In this document: piece by piece, positions 34,540 to 45,861 of the stretch
Layout: the number at the start of each line of letters is the position of its first letter
Position numbering within the stretch: position 1 is the stretch's first letter
Program-made: the position numbers and the translations under genes
The notes under the pieces: model-generated
The model's database searches: none
What the model saw: only the letters and a program-made list of their open reading frames with translations
What the model was told of the DNA's origin: nothing
Assembly (NCBI GenBank): GCA_013420905.1
Contig: JAAXNY010000005.1
Coordinates: 1,550,001 to 1,614,000 of the forward strand
Direction: 5' to 3'
DNA from: Collybia mongolica
Lineage: Eukaryota; Basidiomycota; Agaricomycetes; Agaricales; Clitocybaceae
DNA: 64,000 nucleotides

Positions 34540-35242
34540 ATGCCCAACCACTACGTCTCCCGTAACAAAAAACTCCAATATGTCGCCACCCTGCTTCCAG
34601 GAGACATCCCAGTCTACAATATGCAGGATTGCGCTGTCAGAATTCAGAATCCTGAGGATGTCAACCGTGGGGGCACTGGCAATTTCCGCGCCTCGATGAT
34701 CCCTCCCCAAACCTTCAATCATACTGTGTATGTACTATTCTAAACCGCCCATGAATTTTGTTGATGGTCTTTATTTTAGAGCACAGGTTGATGCAACAAT
34801 AAACGACTATCATAATGCTAACAAGAAAAATATACCGCTCTGGCTCAACGGGGACTATGCTTTACGCTACGCTGGGATAGACAAGCGCCTTAAAGACGTC
34901 GAGAGGATGACTCCTCAAGCTGGTCTCGCGGCCAACGGTAGCCTCGTCACTATCGTGTTGCCCACTGCGTTTGAAAGTGGCCTCCGTCGGGTTGAGGCAT
35001 CTGCGGCATGTCGCGAGGCTCAACTTCGGGCAGGCTCGTCGGTTGCGGCGTTTGGGTTGAATGGAACGGTGGCATCTGGGCAGGTAGTAGGGGCTACCGT
35101 CCCAGCTGTGATTGCGGCCTTGAATGGCAACCGCTTCCTACCGTTTCCTAAAGCCGAAGACAACTCTACAGAATTTCATTGCCTGGTAGATATCAAAAGC
35201 GGAGATATATCGTCGCTCGTTGGCACAAATATTGGCCCATGA
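34540..35242 (+). CDS. Hypothetical protein, unrecognised
   Basis: Two exons joined at a GT-AG intron (donor within ACTGT|GTATGT near 34727, acceptor near 34780) give about 217 residues. I recognise no family. There is no signal peptide and no membrane helix. The protein has an N-terminal half with LQYVATLLPGDIPVYNMQDC and NFRASMIPPQTFNHT, and a C-terminal half rich in Ala/Gly/Val (LAANGSLVTIVLPTAFESGL, VVGATVPAVIAALNGNRFLP). The start is supported by a TATA-like element 30 nt upstream, which is a very short leader, and by the context cgccATGc. Codon use and in-frame splicing argue for a real gene. It sits between an intact and a broken GH3 gene, with no functional hint from that. Confidence 0.6.
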
Positions 35243-35527
35243 AGATAGTTCGTGGACCAGAACAGTATGAATACATACCTAGTTGTGATGTTTGCTAACG
35301 CACCCTAGTGAAGTTTTGATCCCTCCTTCCTTCCATGTTCTTACTTTTGTACTAGTACTCCTTGTTGAAACCCTTTAGCCATAGCTACAACTCTTTGTGA
35401 ACACAATTGTTACACTCTTTTCCCCAGTATTCATTATTTAGTTATACATCATATGCACGATGATATGATGAAAACGTCCACCTCCGTCAAGCGTTGCTCC
35501 AGCACCGTACGTGTGTATTCTTGGGAC

Positions 35528-37552
35528 TCAAATCTTGATTCCGATTTTGGTGACGTTATTGCTCGCAAGGTTATTCGCAGTTCCTGCTGGGACTCCCGCC
35601 AGCACTCCATTGACACTGATTGCTGTGAGTGTGCTGGCTACCGATGCCGTAGACGAAGGGCCTAGGAAGCCGAGAACATAAGCAACAAGCCCTGTAACAT
35701 GCGCCGTAGCCTGAAGCGTAGCAGCTGAACATATTTGTGATCATGGCAAAAATCGAGCTGCATACCATCGATGATCCTGAAAGCATCATAGTTGCCTGAA
35801 CAATAATAATAAGTTCACGTGCCTTCGCATGGAAACGGGTACTAACTGTTGGACTTCCGATCCACGCGCTAAGAATATTAACGCCAGGTGCGAAAATGTC
35901 AACTAACGGTCCGTAATTTGAGCCTAACACCATGGCATCGGCAATGTTGCAGCCCGCCACTGTGATCGCCGAAGGAACACGTCCAGGACTTGAGTTAGAA
36001 GCGTCTGTCCCACTGTGTCCAGCAGCTACCTAGAACACAAAAGTCAGTCCTGCACGCGGCTTGATGCTATGGCTAACATACTACAACGTTCACCCCTGCT
36101 GTCGTAGCCTTATTGGGCATAGTCAGTCATGAACAAGGCTCTTATTATGTAAGAACCTACAGCAGTGACCGCATTATCCATCGCCAACGAGACACCGCCA
36201 CCAAGAGCCATCAGGACGACTGAAGGACGACCAGAGTTTTTGAATGAGGACACGATCCAATTGATCCCTGAAATTCTAAAATGATACGTTAACTCTACAT
36301 CAGGTTTCAAAAAGGTTCCATACATGTCTGAAATCGTGCCAGATCTAAGAATATGAAGGTCAAGTTCGCTGCGAATGGATGTGATGGCGATGGCCATTAC
36401 CCTTGATCACTCAGTACTTTAACAGCGATTACGTTCGCTCTCTGACAAAAATTCAGATATTTATGAGGCCAAAAAATTCGGGGTTTTACTTTTGCAACGC
36501 CGAAACGTGTACCGGCGGCGGTCGCACTACGAATAGGTCAGTCTTTTGTGATGAGGATGGATGTTTCACGCTCACGAAGTATGAGTCCCTGGAAGTTGAC
36601 ATGGTTCAAATAATGAAAGCTTCCGTGGTAACGCCCACCTTGTAGAAAACAAACATACCATGTCCATGTCCGTCCGCGTTGCTGATATATTTCTTCATTA
36701 AACTTGGTACGTAAATTAAGGGCGCTCGACGTACGCAAAGCCTCCAAATGTTGCTCCCCAGCGTGCTCGCCCTCCAAAATCCGACTATATAGAGGAAGCG
36801 AGAGGTGAGAGATCAGAGATCAGATGATGGAATACTATACATGTTCGATGTAAACCCCTTCGAAGAGATAATAGGGTATGTGCTAAATAGATGGTTCTCG
36901 AATTTATAAATATGTACTACTCACCAGTATCTATTTTTGAATTAAGTAATGCGGTTGATCCGGAGATATACAGGGCGCACCAAGCGAATAAATATCGACC
37001 CCTTGCCCTCCACTTGAACCATAGGAATAATTAAACACTGCGCTAGTATTTGAGTTGGCAAGTTTCGCATCCTGGCTGAGTCGTGCAAGTCCCCATGGTG
37101 CGTCAGCCCTGATAGTATGAATATAGTGTCAGGACGCAGAGGAGATGGCTTTACTGAGTCACTTGGGATTGTATTGTAACAATCCCGTCTTCTTCAATGC
37201 GCTCAACACTCGGAGAACGAATGAGATCCTGGAGAGCTTCTGAAGTGAAGTTTCCTGTGGGGTTTTGGCGCAACAATGATTAATTCGCGTTCTCAAGCCA
37301 TATCGCGGTTTACCCACCTGCAAATCCATTGAAGCCAACATGAGAATCAATCCATGTATGGGTTACACCGCGGAGAGTGGCCTCAGAGAAACCAAGTCCG
37401 CTGACAACACTCGGGGCGCCAGCCATGAGTTGGACAATATATCGTCCAGGGATGGATTCGCCAGCATGAGTGGTGATCTTAGTTGTTTGGAACCGTGTGG
37501 CGGAGGTAGAAGTTGCAACAAAACACAGAATGTTCAGCAAAGGAAACAGCAT
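35528..37552 (-). CDS. Secreted subtilisin-like serine protease (proteinase K family) with micro-exons
   Basis: ATG 37552 opens a signal peptide (MLFPLLNILCFVATSTSA). An I9 inhibitor propeptide follows (GRYIVQLMAGAPSVVSGLGF, VTHTWIDSHVGFNGFAG, VERIEEDGIVTIQSQVTQ), then the peptidase (ADAPWGLARLSQDAKLANSN). The catalytic Asp lies in GVDIYSLDTGVYIEH, built from a 6-nt exon (36925-36930) and a 17-nt exon (36841-36857). SDFGGRARWGATFGGFANAD follows. The catalytic His is in GHGHGTHTSATAAG, whose middle residues come from a 13-nt exon (36577-36589). ANVIAVKVLSDQG, ISGINWIVSSFKNSGRP, AGVNVVVAAGHSGTDASNSS and the catalytic Ser in SGSSMATAHVTGLVAY (usual SGTSMA with Thr to Ser) complete the core. All junctions work as GT-AG introns in frame, so the gene appears intact despite first looking broken. 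Confidence 0.85.
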
Positions 37553-38679
37553 ATTTGGACTCAACAGGTGCCGCAGAGAACACTCAGCGGCAGTTTACGT
37601 GGCTTGTCTCGCCGTCGCCCTTTGACTAAGCTAGCGGATTGAATGTGGGCTTCTGACGACGTGTGGTACCATGATTCAAGTAATGGTGCACCTGCCATCG
37701 AGGGCGGCCCGAGGGGTCGATCGGTTAATTGTTGAGTCTTCGACCATGAGGGATTTTGAACATGTGAGGAGCTTTCATATTTCAACGTTGTATTGCAAGA
37801 GTGATGTATTGATAGGCGTAAGTAAGGAGCACCCGTTGATACTTTTCAGCGAATATGATCCGCGTTGAGATGGCTGACGGCCTAGGTTTATGAACCATGT
37901 CATGGTTCTAGGGACCTGAAACCGTCTAGCGGTAATCCGAAGATTATCTTATAGTGAATGATGCGTGTTGGCGAGCTCTGATGCGTTATAATAGTGCCCT
38001 TAATTTGAAATAGTTCCTTTATTGATACTGTACTAATTGAGGTAAGCATGATCATTTGCCTGTTTATGCATAAACGGAGATGAACTTACCATACTCTATA
38101 TTACTCCATAGCAGGACGAACGTCGACACTGACACCTAGGCCTGGGCCAGCCTGGGATAAGATGGGTCGGCCGGCCAAACACAACATAACGCTCTGAATC
38201 TCTACACGCCCCTGCCGCCACAACGAGCTACCACATGAGGACTGAGCTGCAGGCCCCATTCACACTTCAGCATGAACAATGGTTTTCGATAAGTGGGTGT
38301 GTTCCTGTAGTTTTGAATTCTACTGATTCCCCCGATGGAGCAGCCGCCGCGGTCCGCGTTGAGTATATGCATGCAAGAAGTCGAGGGCCGTTGGTATCTT
38401 CCTCGATTTTTTTTTTCCATGACAGATGATCATAAGACGAAGGAGTTTTCCCGAAGGCCCTCTGCATCCATGAACTTCGAATTCATGATGTTACAACAAA
38501 TCCGCTTTCACCGCCCAAATCCGCTGGCTCCGTCTATCCCTATGATCCTGACCCCAACAGTGTTGTTAGTATATCCTGCGAATTAGCTTCTTTGGAAAGG
38601 TGATCTTCTCCGGAGTACACCTGGCGTCCTTTATAAGGCAGATGCCAAATATGAAGGATGACTCAACATTTCGCCAACC
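37553..38679. other. Divergent promoter region, subtilase / GH3 copy
   Basis: No coding exon recognised. A TATA-like tttataa lies at 38631-38637, about 45 nt before the ATG of the GH3 copy. Confidence 0.4.
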
Positions 38680-41139
38680 ATGAACAATGTGATCTTTCTG
38701 CTTCTTGCTTTGGGAATTTCCCCTGCATATGCTCTCGTCTACTCGTTTCCTGACTGCGCCAATGGCCCACTGAAGAATAATACAGTCTGTGATACGACAA
38801 AGGATCCTGCGACAAGAGCCCGAGCTGTAGTGTCACTCTTTACTGTTGAAGAGCTCATGGCCAACACCGTAAACTTATCACCTGGTGTCCCTCGTCTTGG
38901 TCTCCCAAGTTACGAGTGGTGGTCGGAAGCGCTGGTTGGTCTTCACTCCTTTTAACTTATACGATCATCTGACGGGTTTCAAAGCATGGCGTTGCAAAAA
39001 GCCGGGGCGTATCCTTTGCGTCTAGTGGGAACTTCAGCTCCTCAACGTCTTTCCCCCAGCCCATTATCTTAGGTGCCACATTCGATGATCCCCTAGTCAA
39101 GGCTGTTGCCACCGTGATCAGCACGGAATCTCGGGCATTCAACAACTTTGGTCGTGCAGGACTTGATCTTTGGACGCCTAACATCAACCCTTTCAAAGAT
39201 CCACGTTGGGGTAGAGGTCAGGAGACTCCAGGAGAGGATCCGTATCATGTCTCGCAATATGTGCTCAATCTTATCGATGGTTTACAAGGAGGTATTGACC
39301 CTAAACCTTACTTCAAAGTTGCTGCAGACTGCAAACACTTCGCGGCCTATGACCTCGAAAAGTGGGGAGGTGTTTCTCGAACCTCATTTGATGCGAAGGT
39401 TTCTCTTCAAGACCTCACTGAATACTACCTTCCTCCATTCCCAAGCTGCGTCAGAGATGCCAAAGTTGCATCAGTGATGTGCAGCTATAATTCTGTGAAT
39501 GGTATCCCATCCTGCGCCAATTCTTATCTCCTCCAAACAGTTCTGAGAGACTACTGGGGATTCGACGATGATCGATGGGTTACATCCGATTGCGATGCTG
39601 TCAATAACATATTTAACACCCATCATTATACCACCACTTATCCCGAAGCCGTGGCCGATGCACCCAAGGCTGGTACAGATGTGGATTGTGGCACTACTTA
39701 TTTACTATATCTCCCGAGTGCCTTCAATCAGTCGTTGATAACACGAGGCGATTTAGAAAAGGCTCTGGTGCGCCAATACACATCACTTGTTCGGTTCGTC
39801 CACTTCACTAATAATTTTTTATTATGTCCAACTGTGTCCGCATCCCAGCTTAGGTTACTTCGACCCTGCCGATGTTCAGCCTTATCGACCACTCGCCTGG
39901 TCAGACGTCAACACACCGGATGCACAGGCACTTGCCCACAGAGTGGCGGTAGAGGGAATCGTCCTTCTCAAGAACGACGGACTCTTGCCACCAAACAGGC
40001 ACGAAGTTGGCCATCATTGGGCCTTGGGGCAATGCAACGACACTGCTGCAGGGTAATTATTTTGGTACTGTTCCTTTCCTTGTCAGCCCTGTCCAAGGGG
40101 CGAAAGATGCAGGCTTCGTGGTCACGTTTGTGATAGGATTGAATACAGTTCAAGACACCTCAGCAGCAGGATTCCCAGCAGCCATCGCAGCTGCTCAGGC
40201 AGCGGATATTATCGTATTTACCGGTGGTCTCGATGAAGTGGTGGAAAGGGAGGGTATTGATCGTACCACCCTTGTCTGGCCAGGAGTTCAACCAGACTTG
40301 TTGGCAACACTACAGGATGTTGGAAAGCCGCTCATTGTAGTGCAATTTGGTGGGGGTCAGGCGGACAGTACTACATTGAAGGGAAGTGATAAGGTACGTA
40401 ATTATTCTCGAGAGTTGCATAGTTTTAACTTTCTGAAACAGGTCAATGCAATCATCTGGGCTGGTTATCCTGGACAGAGTGGAGGAACAGCGTTGTTTGA
40501 TATTATCAGCGGCAAAACCTCGCCAAGTGAACGACTCCCAATTACCCAATACCCCGCTGAATACGCCGACCAGGTCGCGATGACAGATATGACTATGCAG
40601 CCTAGCGGTACCAATCCTGGGCGCACCTACAAATGGTACCGAGGCGCCCCGGTCTATGAATTTGGACACGGCCTCCACTTCACTTCGTTTTCCGTTAATT
40701 GGACTCATGCACCTCCCGCTCAATACGATACTGCTCAGCTAGTGCCGGTTGCTCCGTATGGCGGTCCCCTTGATCTAGCACCATTTGATATGTTCGACAT
40801 CATCGTCCATAATATGGGTGAAGTTACCTCCGATTACGTTGCCTTACTCTTCCTCAATGGGACTGCCGGGCCTACCCCGCATCCCAATAAACAACTCATT
40901 TGGTATTCTCGCCTGTATCAGATCGAGGCTGGGGATACTGGGAGCGCGAGTTGTCTGTCACTCTTGGGTCGTTAGCCCGTGCAGATGCGAACGGCAACCT
41001 TTGGATCCACACCGGCTCCTACCAGTTAAACGTTGATACCGGACCTGCTCTGCTTACGCATCAATTCACCATTGTCGGACCCCCAATTCAGATTACCCAG
41101 TGGCCTCAAGGCCCTTCCGCAAGACCGGGCGGGATGTAA
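38680..41139 (+). pseudogene. GH3 beta-xylosidase copy with two frameshifts
   Basis: It is a paralogue of the gene at 30540-33004 in opposite orientation, with the same introns, signal peptide (MNNVIFLLLALGISPAYALV), FNNFGRAGLDLWTPNINPF, WVTSDCDAVNNIF nucleophile motif and C-terminal domain. Compared with the intact copy, the segment after KNDGLLP is 5 nt shorter (39990-40008), so GLLPPNRHE runs out of frame and AIIGPWGNATTLLQGNY continues in another frame. A second net 1-nt loss lies at about 40950-40958 (TGSAS against TGRTR before LSVTLGSLARAD). No GT-AG intron repairs either site without deleting conserved residues. Outside these points coding similarity is well preserved, so the damage is recent, or one or both sites are sequence errors. 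If both are errors, this would be a second active xylosidase. Confidence 0.8.
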
Positions 41140-42101
41140 CCTGGGGTGGTTATGATGCTCTGGAGAAAGCTATCATCAAATGATACCAGCTTTTCTTGGT
41201 GTGTTTTTGTTTTCGAAAACTCCTTGTACCTCCATTACGTATCAATTATCGGTGGGGATACAACACAGCCGCACTGATTATTATCGTTGCTCTCTTTCGA
41301 CCTGTAGCGAGCTCTCAGAAAGCTTGATTCACTCCCAACGATTTCCAAATCCAGAATAACGTCTGGTGCCATTGTTGCCTTGTCGAGATCGTGACGTTAT
41401 ATATACTATAACATCCCGAAGCATCCCCACCAATTTAAAAACACGCTGTTGGGATACAACAGAAGAAAAAATAAGACACCCATTCAAATGAGAAAGTGCA
41501 TCCGTGTCTCCAATTGTTCAGGATTTCTGCGAATGGTGGTTACCATTGGCTAACACCTGAAGACAAACCTCTGCTCATTTTTTCCCTATAAACTGTATTA
41601 GCCCGACGCGCCTGGCCCTCTGTGCTCCACTATATCATCAAGATAGATTTCCCGGTCGGTTCGGATTACCTGCTTATTGGAAATGAAACCGCCACTGAAT
41701 TCTAAAACAAAGCACCTACCGCCCACACCAGGTCGCCCGGTGCCCTGTGGCAAGTACTGGGATCACTGATATGGTCTAAGAGCTGAATCGCTCCAGCCCG
41801 ACATAGCAATTGACAGAAAGTTTTACGCGACGCGGGATTCATGGCCGCCCCGTGCACTGCTCAAATCTCCTTTTGTGTTGCCGTAAACAACCAGTGCCCC
41901 CATTCTTGTGTTAAGTTTCGACGGCGCAATCGCCTTGCCGGTTTTCCAGTGCGACTCTTGTCAATATAGTTCATCCTAATCCTCCGAACGTGTCGCATAC
42001 AATCCTTGTTTGGGAAAGCGATGGTATAAAAGCAGGGGAACCTGCTCTCGATTGACCATTCAATTTTCGAATTTCATCAACAACTCGAGCTCTATAACAC
42101 C
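41140..42101. other. Intergenic, promoter of small secreted protein 1
   Basis: No gene recognised. The right end holds the TATA element described separately. Confidence 0.4.
42023..42036 (+). promoter_or_regulatory. TATA box of small secreted protein gene 1
   Basis: GGTATAAAAGCAGG, about 70 nt before the ATG at 42102. The paralogous gene has GGTATAAAGGCAG at a similar distance. Confidence 0.65.
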
Positions 42102-42771
42102 ATGTTCACCTCCATGAAAGTTTTCACAGCCCTCGCACTTCTCACCTTCGCTGCTGCTAATCCTGTCCTCCCTCGTGCCTGCAAGCCCAACTTTCAGGGG
42201 CGCCCTCTTACCATCTACAAGAAACCCGAGCTCACCGACATTGGAGTGTACGAATGGACCCCTGTGAATGCGGTGGGAGGGCACATCTCGCTTGTCCAGT
42301 TGTTCGACACATTCGAAAAGGACGAATTCATCGTTGAGTTCACGGGACAACCAACCAACGCATACCAGATTAAGTAGGTTCAATAAACTTTGTTATCCTT
42401 TCAGACGGTTTATTCACGTCGCTACTCACCAGGTTGGTTGCCGACACCACGCACAGACTGGCACTCACTGCTGGGACTAATGGTGACCTCTCTTTTACTG
42501 TCGCCACTGGTGACGTTTCCGCGTTTGTCCCCCTTCCTGTGTGTCTTTAGTTTAAATGTTGATTATTTACCACTGTTGCAGATCCCAGGAATTCGCGATT
42601 GAGTGTGACACTTGTGCAACCGACGAAGCCCGAGGGGATAACTGTGTCATCTCTCACCCCGCCACTAACACTTGCGTAACTGGCAGCAAACCAGGCCAGA
42701 CTCTCGCTCTTACCAAGTGTGACGGCTCCGACAACCAGACGTACTCCATGTGGGAGGGGATTGATTTGTGA
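42102..42771 (+). CDS. Small secreted cysteine-containing protein 1
   Basis: Three exons give about 180 residues with a signal peptide (MFTSMKVFTALALLTFAAAN) and an RxC-type start of the mature protein (LPRACKPNFQGRPLTIY). Shared blocks with the paralogue at 44045 are CxPNFQG, VEFTGQPTNAY followed by an intron, L-V-A-x-T-x-x-x-L-x-LTAG-x-NG-x-LSF, IECDTC, NCVISHPATNTCVTG and PGQTLALTKCDGS. Cysteine spacing is conserved. The last block (TCVTG...LALTKCDGSDNQTY) recalls one repeat of a ricin-B-type beta-trefoil, but the QxW signature is not clear, so I make no lectin claim. The second intron joins in frame only with a GTTTGT donor after GACGTTTCCGC. Confidence 0.75.
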
Positions 42772-44044
42772 ACTTTGGCTTTGCTGAGGTTTGGGTCTTC
42801 TAGTAGCCACGTGGCTCTCTACACAGTTCTTTGAGTTTATATTCTGGTAGTACTCACTGCGTTGGATGGTTGGTATTGAATGTCTTGAATGTTAATAGAC
42901 AAAGCGTTGTACTGTGTTCGTCGACAGATCGAGGCAAAGAAACTTAGGATATTGTTATTTACAGAAGTCGGACTTGAGAGTGTTTCGTCCAATCGAGAGG
43001 TAAAGTTGTGGTGTGAACAGGTTTCAGTAGTTCACCGGTATCAACGAGGGAACTGCCGTTTGACGCGCCGAGTATATTTTGGCCATAATCGTTTGCAAAC
43101 CAGGCAGAGACCAATGGAGAGGGTAAATTGAATAAGGGTGGATGAAGGGACGCAGTATGTTTGTTTGAAAACGAGTTTTTATAAAATGACCCACGATCGA
43201 CGGTGGTTGATCTGTATCGTTCTCTACATACCGGTCAGCACCTCCAACAGTACATTTGGACTCACCCACTAATGCGCTTGCGAAGTTTATGTTTCCTTCA
43301 AGCTGCTTTCAAGTTAGTGGCTGTGGCCATCTAAGCGGGATGTCCACTGTTAGTGCGCGATCACGTGGGCTTGTGAGCCAAATTGTCCGAAGCCCGCGTG
43401 GTTCTCACTCCCGTATCACAACTTGAATGTTCTCCTGTAGGGCCTCTGTGCAATTTTCAAATGTCAGGGTATTTTGCTATTCTCCTCTAGGGTGAGGGGT
43501 ACTCTTAGAACCTCGATTCCCAGACATTTACCTGTGCTTGTGGTTCTAAAGGGCCTGGATTCAAGGACAGTAACAAAACAAAGTGGACATTCAAGCCCTA
43601 GATCGGCCCCCTTTATCTTGTTTAACATATCCACTCAAAACGTGCGGTCTTTTCGGGTCTCCAATCTTTCTTTCATAACCAACGCCTGTCTTTTGGCCTA
43701 GTATGAACAGAGGAATTCGCGGATTGCAGACTCCACAACAATCCCTGATCGATCAACAATAGTGCTACTCTACGTCTAATAACCCACTTCACTGGCGAGT
43801 CCGACCGCCCCACCTTGGTGGGCCGCTACGATCTGGCTTTTTTATGATCACGATCTCTCCTATACGACCCTCTACGGCCTTCGAAATACCAATGACCCAG
43901 TGGATACCTTCCAGACATGTCTCAGTCTCCTCTGCTGTTATGCAACCTCAAAGGTATAAAGGCAGACCCATCTTTGCTAATTTTCTTCACTTCCCTCCAG
44001 CCATTCAACTCTCAACCTACTTCAATTCTTACTAAATACACATC
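42772..44044. other. Spacer between the small secreted protein genes
   Basis: No gene recognised. The promoter of the second gene is at the right end. Confidence 0.4.
43953..43965 (+). promoter_or_regulatory. TATA box of small secreted protein gene 2
   Basis: GGTATAAAGGCAG, about 85 nt before the ATG at 44045; nearly the same as the element before gene 1. Confidence 0.65.
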
Positions 44045-44672
44045 ATGTTCTCCTCTATGGAACTTCTCACCGCCCTTGCTCTCCTCGGCGTTACCACCGC
44101 CAACCCTGCCCGCAATTCCTGCACTCCCAATTTCCAGGGAAATGCGTTGAACATCTTCACCCCCGTCGCCGAGTGGAATTCCTTCAACTCACAAGGTGCT
44201 GAGATAACCCTCGTCAACTTCCGCCGTGGATCCGCCAATGAATTCTTAGTCGAATTCACCGGTCAGCCTACAAACGCTTACCATATCAAGTCAGTCCAGT
44301 ATCCCCCTTCTCCATTTAACAGCTACTCATTAAATACCCTCCTTTGTTCAGACTAGTCGCAAACACGGCTCGTGACCTCCAGCTCACAGCAGGGTATAAT
44401 GGGGAACTCTCGTTCGAGGAGACTACTTCTAATGGGTACGTTCTGTCTATTCCTTTTTTCTCGTTGTCGTTTTTCAATGTAGGAATAGGTCCCAGGACTT
44501 CATGATCGAATGTGATCGGTGTTCCGACTCTGGGATTGAGGGAAAGAACTGCATCATATCTCACCCGAAGACGAATTCTTGTGTCACGGGAAGCTTTCCC
44601 GGCCAGACACTTGCTCTTTCCGAATGCGATGGATCCAAATTCCAAAGATATATCTTCGAGCAGGCGGAGTGA
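44045..44672 (+). CDS. Small secreted cysteine-containing protein 2
   Basis: It is a paralogue of the gene at 42102 with the same three-exon plan (introns after TNAYHIK and after TTSNG). The signal peptide is MFSSMELLTALALLGVTTAN and the mature start is RNSCTPNFQGNALNIF. Conserved blocks are EFLVEFTGQPTNAYHIK, LQLTAGYNGELSFEE, FMIECDRC, NCIISHPKTNSCVTG and PGQTLALSECDGSKFQRY. Length is about 165 residues. Both copies keep the same cysteines, probably paired in disulfides. The family is unknown to me by name; size, secretion and duplication are typical of fungal small secreted proteins. Confidence 0.78.
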
Positions 44673-44936
44673 ATAATACGTTCTTGAACTAGTCGCACAG
44701 TATTACACAGATATTCACCTTTCATTTATTTCATTCGGATATTTCATTGCTATTTTTTCTCCACTTTCACTAAATAATATGGGACTATCTTTTAACTATC
44801 CTTGTAATATAATACTCACGTTGTCTACTTTTAACATGAATTTGGTCATAACCTTTTCATTGTAATTTTTTCCTCAATTTCAAAGCTAAACTTTGAAATA
44901 AAATCGTGTACCCGCACAATTACTCTTCCGTACAAC

Positions 44937-45312
44937 TTCGGGTAAAAACGTACATACAATCCCACCCCCTACAATCGGTTTGCACCCTCTTTCGGTTTGT
45001 CACATCAGTTGGTTCTGGCAAACAAGTCGGAGAATGAAACGCCAAGAGACGAACTAACCGAGTCCAATTATCTATATTTGATGATTCGGCACTGGCGGCA
45101 AGCGTGACAAAAGGCCGTTTTTTGACCATGTTCAAAAACACATAGAATTGTATTAAAATGCCAGGATCGTATTCATAGAGGTATCAGTATGTCAGATCTC
45201 GAAACGCTAAGGGAACGGGCTGGCGGATGTTAAGATCTAGGTGCAAACCGAAAGAGGGTGCAAACCCGATTGTAAAGGGGGAGGGATAGTATCATATAGT
45301 TTTTATAACCCG
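44937..45312. repeat. MITE-like element with inverted terminal repeats of about 60 bp
   Basis: The left arm 44937-44998 and the reverse complement of the right arm 45242-45312 share ttcgggt, aaaac, aatc/tatccc, a C-run, acaatcggtttgcaccctct and ttcggtttg. The innermost ~35 bp are almost identical and the outer part is more diverged. The central 240 bp encode nothing recognisable. This is the architecture of a non-autonomous DNA transposon (MITE). No clear target-site duplication was found. Confidence 0.6.
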
Positions 45313-45323
45313 AATTTCATGAC

Positions 45324-45447
45324 ACCCGGTAGCGTAGCGGTTATCGCACAGATTGGATCCACGAATTTCGTGCCCTTGCCCAGCGGCGCACAAGCCAAAA
45401 CTGGCTTGTTGTCCTTTCTGTAGCCCTGTTCAACTCAGGGACTGGGT
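45324..45447 (+). repeat. tRNA-derived SINE-like copy 1
   Basis: The 5' end ACCCGGT pairs with the 3' end ACTGGGT as a 7-bp acceptor stem with one G-T wobble. An A-box-like TAGCGTAGCGGTTATCGC follows the 5' end, and the T-arm CCCTG-TTCAACT-CAGGG forms a perfect 5-bp stem with a B-box-like loop. The middle is about 60 nt too long for a plain tRNA and shows no clear anticodon arm. A T-run (about 45458-45470) follows, as for RNA polymerase III termination. A second, diverged copy lies at 45721-45861, so this is a repeat family rather than a functional tRNA. Confidence 0.6.
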
Positions 45448-45720
45448 GTGCATATTCCTTTTTTTTTTTTTAAAGAATCATAAAGTGAGGAACACAAAAT
45501 GTACTGCAACAATGTCAGAGTCAAATCCAGTGCCTGTAATAGCTCTCTTCAAGACTTTTTACTGAACATGACGAATCACTGAACAGCCACCAAATTCCAC
45601 CAATTTTGCAACATTGCATCCATCATCACCCACCTCGCATCCACTCACAATCCCCTGATCCTGATCATCTGCCCGACATAGCACTGGATATATACCAAAA
45701 GTTTCACAATCCCACAATAG

Positions 45721-45861
45721 ACCCGGTAGCGTAGCGGTGATCGCACTCAGGCCTCTGCAATAAAAAAAAATCTTGATAACGGAGCAGCCAACTCAATGGC
45801 GCACCAGTTGAAGAGTCGTTGCACTGGTTTGCTGGAGCCCTGTTCGACTCGGGGACGGTGT
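45721..45861 (+). repeat. tRNA-derived SINE-like copy 2
   Basis: It shares ACCCGGTAGCGTAGCGGT, GGCGCAC and GAGCCCTGTTCGACTC with the copy at 45324-45447. The acceptor stem has two mismatches, and an A-run (45760-45769) interrupts the body. A T-run lies about 30 nt beyond the end. Confidence 0.55.

Noticed and set aside
35528..37552. Subtilase first read as a pseudogene because the Asp and His motifs seemed to break
   Set aside because: Allowing 17-nt and 13-nt micro-exons with ordinary GT-AG borders restores every conserved residue in frame.
45324..45447. Functional tRNA gene
   Set aside because: Acceptor stem and T-arm are good, but the interior is far too long, no anticodon arm is clear, and a diverged second copy lies nearby.
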